64,000 nucleotides of DNA. Source: Ewingella sp. CoE-038-23. Its GTDB lineage: Bacteria > Pseudomonadota > Gammaproteobacteria > Enterobacterales > Enterobacteriaceae. The position numbers and the translations under genes were made by a program. The stretch covers positions 1-64,000 of the forward strand of contig NZ_JAZHOH010000002.1 in the NCBI RefSeq assembly GCF_040419245.1, in the 5' to 3' direction. The notes beneath the pieces were generated by a model. That model made no database searches. It was given only the letters and a program-made list of their open reading frames with translations, and had not been told where the DNA came from. Below are positions 46,179 to 52,671 of this stretch, piece after piece (the stretch's first letter is position 1; each line of letters starts with the position of its first letter).

Positions 46179-46514
46179 TTACCAGCTACAGCCACCGGAG
46201 CCGTTCTTGCCTGCGCAGTTCCCCACACCGCCTTTATTGCCACCTTTACCCATGCCAACATTGCCGCCACCTTTATTGCCACTATCAAAGCAACCTCCTT
46301 TAAAAGCACCAACAGCAACGCCTGGAAGACCGCCTAGCATTCCGGTAAATACGCCATTAACGCAGTTAGGATTGGTATGTCTGGAATAATAGTCGCCATT
46401 ATTGCGCCCGCCTCTTGAGTTGTTTCTATTACGCGTTCCACGCTGGGCTGCACTATCATTACGGCCACCGCCACCCGAGATTCCATCAAGTTGAGAGGAT
46501 TCTAATACTTTCAT
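46179..46514 (-). CDS. candidate class II microcin precursor (double-glycine leader)
   Basis: 111 residues from the ATG at 46514, with AAGGAG six bases upstream. The N-terminus MKVLESSQLDGISGG is a textbook double-glycine leader (compare microcin V MRTLTLNELDSVSGG), predicting cleavage after Gly15. The 96-residue core has a glycine/asparagine/arginine-rich front, then CVNGVFTGMLGG-LPGVAVGAFKGGC, a small glycine-zipper hydrophobic stretch between two cysteines, and a glycine/lysine-rich tail with two more cysteines (GNCAGK, GGCSW). No CvaA/CvaB exporter is in the window. A phage- or colicin-type function is not suggested by anything seen. Confidence 0.75.
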   Translation of the reverse strand: MKVLESSQLDGISGGGGRNDSAAQRGTRNRNNSRGGRNNGDYYSRHTNPNCVNGVFTGMLGGLPGVAVGAFKGGCFDSGNKGGGNVGMGKGGNKGGVGNCAGKNGSGGCSW

Positions 46515-46778
46515 AAACAACTCCTTTGTTATGTGAAATAATACTATTTGATAATTCCCGCTGAATTACTTTGAAGTGAATTGCAAAAAAATCCGAAATT
46601 TTATTTAAATGCCTTTGATTATTTAAAATACATTCCAAAACTATAGATAATTTATATTGTTTATCGCGTATTCATCTGCTGTGCAAGCTGATAGGAAGCA
46701 GTGACCCCTCCTCAAAAGTCTGTTCGAACGAAAATGGGTCGAAATTCAGTGCATCCAAAACAGAAATCATCTACTCTC

Positions 46779-46800
46779 ATCCTATCCCCCCCGATAGGAT
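46779..46800. promoter_or_regulatory. CsoR/RcnR-type operator with central C-tract
   Basis: Perfect inverted repeat ATCCTATC (46779-46786) / GATAGGAT (46793-46800) around CCCCCC. This is the G/C-tract palindrome bound by CsoR-family repressors. Its right arm contains AGGA, the probable ribosome site of the repressor gene, six bases from the ATG. Confidence 0.82.
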
Positions 46801-46805
46801 AAAAT

Positions 46806-47075
46806 ATGCATTTGCACGAAACCCACCCAGAGATCATCAAACGTTTAAAACGCGCGACGGGCCATCTCAACAGCGTGATAACCATGCTGGAAAGCGGAAG
46901 AACCTGTCTTGATATCGCCCAGCAGCTGCAGGCGGTTGAAAAAGCGGTGAGCAATGCCAAAAAGACGCTGATCCATGACCATCTCGACCACTGCCTGGAC
47001 CATGCCGTAAAGGCCAATTGGGAAGTGTCGCCGGATGTGATCCGCGAATTCAAAGAGATCACTAAATATCTTTGA
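46806..47075 (+). CDS. CsoR/RcnR/FrmR-family metal-sensing repressor
   Basis: 89 residues, all-helical DUF156 fold. Compared with the family numbering, the sensing positions are Cys34, His59 and Cys63, the C-H-C set of copper(I)-sensing CsoR, rather than the His/Glu at the last position seen in RcnR and FrmR. His57, His62, His66 and an N-terminal His-rich segment (MHLHETH) are extra possible ligands. It sits on its own operator and is followed by a small membrane protein gene. Confidence 0.88.
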   Translation: MHLHETHPEIIKRLKRATGHLNSVITMLESGRTCLDIAQQLQAVEKAVSNAKKTLIHDHLDHCLDHAVKANWEVSPDVIREFKEITKYL

Positions 47076-47152
47076 GGCTGACTGTCTGAGGCCGCGTTTG
47101 CGCCGCTGGCAGCTTTAAGGCGTTGATCAATCGAAGGGTTACCGGAGGGCAT

Positions 47153-47503
47153 ATGCTCTGGATCATCACAAAGTACATCCTGACCGCGGCTGTCGTGGTG
47201 GCGGTTTCTGAAGCGGCAAAACGCAGCGACAAGTTCGGCGGTTTTGTGGCGGCTTTGCCGCTGATCACCCTTCTTGCCTTGGTTTGGCTGTATGTCGAAA
47301 AGCAACCGATGGAGAAAATTGCCAATCATGCCTGGTATACCTTTTGGTATGTGATCCCGACGCTGCCGATGTTTCTGGTTTTTCCTGCACTGCTTTCACG
47401 GTTGGGGTTCTGGCCCACGCTTGGCGTTTGCGTGGTGATGACGACCATACTTTTTGGGCTGTTTGCTCTGGTAGTGCGTCGTTTCGGCATCGAGCTTCTG
47501 TAA
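47153..47503 (+). CDS. four-helix membrane protein (DUF3147-like)
   Basis: 116 residues from the ATG at 47153 after CCGGAGGGC. Four hydrophobic helices (about 1-22, 28-48, 60-80 and 86-110), with SEAAKRSDKFGGFVAALPL between the first two. It resembles DUF3147 inner-membrane proteins that accompany metal or formaldehyde repressors. It lies 77 bp after the CsoR-type gene, probably in one transcript. The function is unknown; metal export by oligomers is conceivable. Confidence 0.78.
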   Translation: MLWIITKYILTAAVVVAVSEAAKRSDKFGGFVAALPLITLLALVWLYVEKQPMEKIANHAWYTFWYVIPTLPMFLVFPALLSRLGFWPTLGVCVVMTTILFGLFALVVRRFGIELL

Positions 47504-47523
47504 CCCCAAAACCTCAGTTGGGG

Positions 47524-48468
47524 CTAAGAAACCGCCCCGCTGGAAGTGCGTTTAATGGCCTGCGGCGGCATGCCGAAGGCGCGGAGAAAGGCTTGGCGCA
47601 TTCTTTCGCGGTCGCCGAAGCCGGTTTCTCGCGCGATGATTTCAATAGGATGATTGGTGGTTTCCATCATCAGGCGTGCGGCCTCAACCCGCAGCCGCTC
47701 GATGGCCTTCGCCGGAGACTGCCCGGTCTCCTCGCGAAATACCCGGCTGAAGTGGCGCGGGCTGATACTCGCGGCCTCGGCCAGCGATTCTACCGACAGG
47801 TCGGAATTCAGATTCTCTTTGGCGTAGGAGAGCGCCATTTGGATGCGATCAGATTTAGCATCCAGCTCCAATAGCGCGGAGAATTGCGACTGCCCGCCGC
47901 CACGACGCTGGTACACCACCAGCTTGCGCGCAACCTGACGCGCGGTGTCCAATCCAAAATCCTTCTCGACGATAGCCAGTGCGAGGTCAATACCCGCCGT
48001 CATTCCGGCCGACGTCCAGATTTGCCCGTCGGTAACGAAAATACGGTCTTCGTCGAGCATGACGTAGGGGTACTCTTTTCTGAATCTCTGCGCGTGCATC
48101 CAGTGGGTGGTGGCGCGCTTGTCATCCAGCAGCCCGGCCGCCGCGAGAATAAAAGCTCCGGTACAAATCGCCGTGACCCGTCGGCTTTCGTTGGGCGCGT
48201 TATGCAGATAATCCAGCAAGCTCTGCGGCGGCAAGTTGCACTCATTGTCCCCGGCAACAATCAGGGTGTCGTAGGTGGAGTCTCTGAGGCGCTCAGTGTT
48301 GACGGAGAAGCTTTGCGAGGTCATCACCGGGCCGCCCGCCTCGGAGACGAGCTTGAACTGGTAGACTTTTTCGCCACGCAAAATATTGGTGTATTCAAAC
48401 ACGCTGGAGACGGCGAGTCCCAGAGCCTGAAAGTCCGCAAAAACAACAAAGCCAACAGTGTGCATCAT
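47524..48468 (-). CDS. GlxA-family AraC-type regulator
   Basis: 314 residues. DJ-1/PfpI-like domain with Cys102 (VTAICTGAFILAAAG), then the AraC pair of HTHs at the C-terminus (LAEAASISPRHFSRVFREETGQSPAKAIERLRVEAARLMME and IARETGFGDRERMRQAFLRAFGMPPQAIK). It is divergent from an SDR gene across about 186 bp, its likely target. Two adjacent ATGs follow AAGAAGGGA. Confidence 0.9.
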   Translation of the reverse strand: MMHTVGFVVFADFQALGLAVSSVFEYTNILRGEKVYQFKLVSEAGGPVMTSQSFSVNTERLRDSTYDTLIVAGDNECNLPPQSLLDYLHNAPNESRRVTAICTGAFILAAAGLLDDKRATTHWMHAQRFRKEYPYVMLDEDRIFVTDGQIWTSAGMTAGIDLALAIVEKDFGLDTARQVARKLVVYQRRGGGQSQFSALLELDAKSDRIQMALSYAKENLNSDLSVESLAEAASISPRHFSRVFREETGQSPAKAIERLRVEAARLMMETTNHPIEIIARETGFGDRERMRQAFLRAFGMPPQAIKRTSSGAVS

Positions 48469-48654
48469 TCCCTTCTTATTGAAGTGGCGTAATTCATTGC
48501 ATTAAGCATAAAACAGATATTTCTGTTGTGCCAGAGGGCAAAAACAATGTCCTAAAACGTGGCATATACGTCATTGAGGCTGGCTCGGGTAGGGAGCAGA
48601 ATAGCCCCATTCCCGACATTTTGCGGGCTACCCTATGAAAAGAGAGATGATGAA

Positions 48655-49473
48655 ATGAGCAATGCTACAACTTCCCAGAAAGGCAAAGCACTGATCACCG
48701 GAGCCTCTGCGGGCATCGGTGCAATTTACGCAGATCGTTTGGCAAAACGCGGTTATGACCTGATTTTGGTTGCCCGCAACGGCGAGCGTCTAAAGGCGCT
48801 GGCCGAACGCCTGAGTGCTGACACCGGTCGCTCGGTCACCACGGTGGTCGCCGACCTTAATGATAAAGCCGGGCTGCGTCAGGTTGAGAGCCTGCTGCGC
48901 GAAGATAAGAGCATCAGCATGCTGGTCAACAATGCCGGTATCGGTTCGGTGGCTTCCGTGCTGAACAGCGATGTTGATGAGATGGAAGCGATGATCGCGC
49001 TTAACATCACCGCGCTGACTCGCCTGACCTACGCCGTTGCGCCGAATTTTGCTACCAAGGGGAGCGGCACCATTATTAATATCAGCTCGGCGGTAGCCAT
49101 TGCGGTTGAAGCGCTGAATGGGGTGTACAGCGCCTCAAAATCTTACGTGTTGAGCTTCGGCCATACCTTGCAACGTGACCTTGCTGACAAAGGCGTGCGT
49201 ATCCAAACCGTACTGCCAGCGGCCACCGCGACAGAGTTTTGGGACGTGGCGGGCTACGCCAAGCAGAAAGAGTCAGCCAGCACCATGAGCGCGGCCGACA
49301 TGGTTGACGCCGCGCTGGCGGGCTTGGATAAAGGCGAACTGGTGACCATTCCTTCTCTGCACGACGGCGAGGACTGGCAAGCATGGGAAGCCGGTCGCCG
49401 CGCGATCTCGGCAAAATTCTCCAATGCCAAACCTGCTCCGCGCTATGGCATTACAGGCAAAGTCGGCCAGTAA
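48655..49473 (+). CDS. short-chain dehydrogenase (DltE-like)
   Basis: 272 residues from the ATG at 48655. TGASAGIGAIYADRLAKRGYDLILVARNGERL at the N-terminus with an arginine-type NADP site, NNAGIGS, ISSAVAIAVEALNGVYSASKSYVL (Ser, Tyr, Lys), matching the DltE/YdfG-like SDR branch. Divergent from the GlxA-type regulator gene. It is followed by a strong terminator. Substrate unknown. Confidence 0.9.
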   Translation: MSNATTSQKGKALITGASAGIGAIYADRLAKRGYDLILVARNGERLKALAERLSADTGRSVTTVVADLNDKAGLRQVESLLREDKSISMLVNNAGIGSVASVLNSDVDEMEAMIALNITALTRLTYAVAPNFATKGSGTIINISSAVAIAVEALNGVYSASKSYVLSFGHTLQRDLADKGVRIQTVLPAATATEFWDVAGYAKQKESASTMSAADMVDAALAGLDKGELVTIPSLHDGEDWQAWEAGRRAISAKFSNAKPAPRYGITGKVGQ

Positions 49474-49501
49474 GATTTCTCGCGATTTAGCGCATAAAAA
49501 C

Positions 49502-49533
49502 AAAAGCCAAGGGAATTGTCCCTTGGCTTTTTT
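49502..49533. terminator. bidirectional intrinsic terminator
   Basis: AAAAGCCAAGGGA (49502-49514) / TCCCTTGGCTTTT (49519-49531), loop ATTG, followed by Ts. It ends both the SDR and the convergent dioxygenase transcripts. Confidence 0.92.
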
Positions 49534-49536
49534 GCG

Positions 49537-50412
49537 TTAATTAACCTCAGCCGAGCTTGGATTGAGGACAATATCAAAGTTCAGCGTGCAGAAAGGTTGT
49601 GCTGAATAGCTGCCATCTGGCGCGATGCCCGCATAATGCATTACCCACTCTTCAATCAGCGATGAGCGCACGCCAAACACGGCGTCGGAATCCAGATATT
49701 CATCTCCTTGTTTGAAAATATGAGTAACCAGTCTTTGGTAGCCGTCGGCGTGGACCATAAAGTGCAGGTGAGCAGGGCGCCAAGGGTGGCGATCGAGTGC
49801 TCGTAGCACCCTACCTACCGGGCCATCGTCGGGGATTGGATAGGCCACGGGCACGATGGTTTGAAAGTTAAAATAGCCCTGTGCATCGGCCCTGATAATG
49901 CCGCGGCCTTGGGCTGCTTCAAGGTCGGGTTTTTGCACGTCGTAGAAACCTTCTTCATCGGCTTGCCACACTTCCAGCATTGCGTTGGGGACAACTTCGC
50001 CATCCAACCCTTTTACCGTGCCACTGACAAACCACGGCTTGCCGGGCATATTGGGCGAAATATTCCCCCACGGCTCAATGGCCGGGGCATCAGCCACGTG
50101 GAACGGGCCGAAAACCGTGGCTTCGGTGCAGCCTTGCGGCTTGCGGTGATTCTGCGCGGTGACCAGCGTCGAGAATCCGAGGATGTCAGAAAGCAGAATA
50201 AACTCCTGCCGCACCGGGCTACAGGCTTGGCCCACGCTGGTCAAAAATTCGATGCCTTTTTCCCACTCTTGCTCGGTGAGGTGCACTTCTCTGGCGAAGT
50301 CGTGCAGATGCTGTATCAAACTGCTGAAAACGTGGTGTAAACGCTGATCTTCCGTTCCTGCCATTCGCGAGATAACTTCCTGCGTGATGGTGTGTTCATC
50401 GAGGTTCTGCAT
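49537..50412 (-). CDS. hydroxyquinol 1,2-dioxygenase (intradiol)
   Basis: 291 residues. Iron(III) ligands are Tyr157 (GFYDVQ), Tyr191 (YPIPDDGPVG), His215 and His217 (HPWRPAHLHF). The N-terminal helical dimer domain ends with FGPFHVADAP at about 101. Length and the FFDV/DGPVG segment fit hydroxyquinol dioxygenases, which open 1,2,4-trihydroxybenzene to maleylacetate; catechol dioxygenase is the alternative. Maleylacetate reductase, encoded upstream on the same strand, supports the first reading. Confidence 0.9.
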   Translation of the reverse strand: MQNLDEHTITQEVISRMAGTEDQRLHHVFSSLIQHLHDFAREVHLTEQEWEKGIEFLTSVGQACSPVRQEFILLSDILGFSTLVTAQNHRKPQGCTEATVFGPFHVADAPAIEPWGNISPNMPGKPWFVSGTVKGLDGEVVPNAMLEVWQADEEGFYDVQKPDLEAAQGRGIIRADAQGYFNFQTIVPVAYPIPDDGPVGRVLRALDRHPWRPAHLHFMVHADGYQRLVTHIFKQGDEYLDSDAVFGVRSSLIEEWVMHYAGIAPDGSYSAQPFCTLNFDIVLNPSSAEVN

Positions 50413-50723
50413 CTTGACTCATATCTCCGGTTTTTTATTTTTGCAGGGCAGTGTTGACCCATCGCTGGGGTCGTAAACCTCGTGCTATCACTGGTCACAA
50501 GGCAGAAAATCAACTGCCATACTAGTTGAGCTAAAAGTGTGCATTTTCAACAAGGTGTAACCAAAACCTGCAATAGCGATTTTGCGATAATGAGGGGCGA
50601 TGACGGGCAGTTCGTAACAGCGGAACTGGCTAGCGAGGTGAAGTGAGCGAGGGTCAAGATCGGCGGGGAAAGTCTACAAAATAGGCTGGCGGCAGCGCGC
50701 CAGCTTTTGAGATGTAGATCACG
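50413..50723. other. intergenic region between the hydroxyquinol genes
   Basis: 311 bp with no supported gene. It holds a terminator-like hairpin (listed separately) near the reductase stop and should contain the dioxygenase promoter, so the two enzymes are probably not strictly one transcript. No regulator gene lies adjacent. Confidence 0.45.
50685..50708. terminator. terminator-like hairpin
   Basis: GCTGGCG (50685-50691) / CGCCAGC (50698-50704) followed by TTTT on the plus strand; the minus strand has a CCTATTTT tract. Confidence 0.6.
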
Positions 50724-51791
50724 TTATGGTCGATTGCCCGCAAACGCATCTTGTAACAGTTCGCGCACAGCTTCGCGCTCGACCGGCCTTGGGTTCCAGT
50801 ATGGATTGGCGAGCGCGATGTCAGTCGCGCGGTCTAATTCGGCCTCTTTCATTCCTAATGCTTTTAGCGACAGCGGCGCGCCCAGTGAGGCGGCCAGATC
50901 GTAGATTGCCCGTGCGGCATTGGCGCCTTCAATTCCTAAAGCCCGACAGATGCGTTTTGAAGCTTCTGGGGTTTGTGCCGCGTTGTAGGCCAGTGCGTGG
51001 GGCAGCACGACAGTGTGAGTCGGGGCATGAGGCAGATTGAAGCTGCCGCCCAAGGTGTGGCAAAGCTTATGGTGCAAGGCCATGCCAACGTTGCCAAGCA
51101 CGGTGCCGCACAGCCACGCGCCATAAAGGCAGTCGCCGCGAGCGGCAAGGTCTTGGGGCTGCTCGACCACCTTGCGCAGCCCTTGGGCCAAGGCGCGAAT
51201 ACCCTCTTCGGCCATGAGCGACATCACCGGGTTGCCGTCTTGTGCGTACAGACCTTCAGCCGCGTGGGCGATGGCGTTGATGCCGCTGGTGACTGAGAGT
51301 TCGACGGGAAGCTGCAAAGTCAGCGTGGGGTCGTAAATCACGGTTTTGGGCAAAACGCGCGAGTCTTTGCCGGTCCGCTTGACGCCTTTCTCGGTCAGCC
51401 CATAAACCGGGGTCATTTCCGAGCCGGAATAGGTAGTGGGGATGGCTAAAATTGGCAAGCCGGATTCCAACGCAATGGCTTTGCCAAGGCCGGTCGTGGA
51501 ACCACCGCCAATCGCAATTGCACAATCAGCACCGAGGCTGCGTGCCACGTCGCGGGCCTCGCGGGCTGTCTCAATGGGCACATGCATCACCGCCTTGTCG
51601 AAAATGCCCGCGGCGAGGTTGCCGAGTCGTGCGGCGATATTCTCCGCCTGCGGGCGTTGCCCCGCTGTCGACAAAATCAGCACGCGAGCCGCGCCCAGCC
51701 GGTCCAGCTCCTCGCCCAGTTGACTCAGCGTGCCCTGACCAAAAACAACCCGGCCGGGTTGCGAAACAAAAGTGAATTCCATCAATGACAT
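50724..51791 (-). CDS. maleylacetate reductase
   Basis: 355 residues from the ATG at 51791 (AGGAACG upstream). Iron-alcohol-dehydrogenase fold: VVFGQGTLSQLGEEL, AIGGGSTTGLGKAIAL (nucleotide-binding), IPTTYSGSEMTPVYG, and MALHHKLCHTLGGSFNLPHAPTHTVVLPHALAYN with the metal-region histidines. It reduces maleylacetate to 3-oxoadipate with NAD(P)H. Encoded 311 bp upstream of the hydroxyquinol dioxygenase gene on the same strand, giving the two-step route to the 3-oxoadipate pathway. The upstream hydroxylase that makes hydroxyquinol is not in this window. Confidence 0.92.
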   Translation of the reverse strand: MSLMEFTFVSQPGRVVFGQGTLSQLGEELDRLGAARVLILSTAGQRPQAENIAARLGNLAAGIFDKAVMHVPIETAREARDVARSLGADCAIAIGGGSTTGLGKAIALESGLPILAIPTTYSGSEMTPVYGLTEKGVKRTGKDSRVLPKTVIYDPTLTLQLPVELSVTSGINAIAHAAEGLYAQDGNPVMSLMAEEGIRALAQGLRKVVEQPQDLAARGDCLYGAWLCGTVLGNVGMALHHKLCHTLGGSFNLPHAPTHTVVLPHALAYNAAQTPEASKRICRALGIEGANAARAIYDLAASLGAPLSLKALGMKEAELDRATDIALANPYWNPRPVEREAVRELLQDAFAGNRP

Positions 51792-52170
51792 CGGGCGTTC
51801 CTGTGAGTGGCTGCTGGTGGGATTTCGCAACAGCTTATATTCACAACCGCGAGGAGGAAATGGGGGAAGTGCAAAACTCTATTTCTGCTGGCACGCTGTC
51901 TTGAATCTGATGGCGGAATGAGAGGTATGCTGGCAAAGCAAAAGCAGGGGGTAGCAAATAATGTCGCTCATGCCATTACTTGCTTTAATATTTCAGGATA
52001 TTCCAGTGCTATACAGAAGTAGGGGGAATGTGGCCAGATGCGTTTTTCGGTTTTCATGCTTAATAAGTATCAACTTACTCGAATGATTTAATAGATTAAG
52101 TATTATTAACGCATTGAGTTTCGCATTACGCTATTTTAATTCTGATTCTCGCTCGAAGGGATCTATTCCA
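51792..52170. other. intergenic region before the Tle3 island
   Basis: 379 bp without a supported gene. GAGGAGGAAATG near 51850 starts only a 14-codon frame. Composition turns AT-rich towards 52,100, consistent with an island boundary. No repeats or att-like sites seen. Confidence 0.4.
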
Positions 52171-52440
52171 CTATTTATAAAAACTTTCAGATACGGCGCT
52201 GCCATAATGTAAGGCAATCGCCCCGCAGGTTGCTTCATCCCCTTCAAGTACGCGAGACCTACCCAAGACTGAAACAGGGCTGGTGCCAATGAGCATGGCC
52301 TCCACGCCGCACTTGGGGCAATCGAATCTATGCCCGGTCAATACTGCCGCTGCGCCATCGATGCTCAGTAGAGGTTCACCTTCGCATATTGTGCCGCCGT
52401 GGGTGGTGGTATCACCTATAACAATAAATGATTGACTCAT
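52171..52440 (-). CDS. PAAR-domain T6SS spike-tip protein
   Basis: 89 residues. Four PAAR-type segments (GDTTTHGGTICEG, AAVLTGHRFDCPKCG, GTSPVSVLGRSRVLEGDEATCGA and a short tail) give the cone-shaped tip that caps VgrG. Two CxxC-like cysteines and histidines could bind the structural zinc. It is divergent from the VgrG gene rather than co-transcribed with it, which is less common. It is a candidate tip for VgrG or for the lipase encoded downstream. Confidence 0.9.
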   Translation of the reverse strand: MSQSFIVIGDTTTHGGTICEGEPLLSIDGAAAVLTGHRFDCPKCGVEAMLIGTSPVSVLGRSRVLEGDEATCGAIALHYGSAVSESFYK

Positions 52441-52671
52441 TGTGGCTCTCTTTATAGTTCACTCTATTCGCCACTCCCCAAGAAAATTCTTAAGGTGAAG
52501 GCGGTTAAATATAAAAACACACACTTTTCTAGGAAAATTCGCACGTAATTTTGTAGGGTGACAATTGATCGAAATTAAATTATGAAAACGCTAGGGTTAT
52601 AATTGTATATTTATTATGATTTAGCAAATTCCGTTATCAGTGACGATAACGACGCAATAAAAGGGATGCCA

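Noticed and set aside
46646..46665. Fur-like box upstream of the microcin-like gene
   Set aside because: Only the outer GATAA/TTATC pair fits; the middle does not match the 19-bp consensus and the region is AT-rich, so chance is likely.
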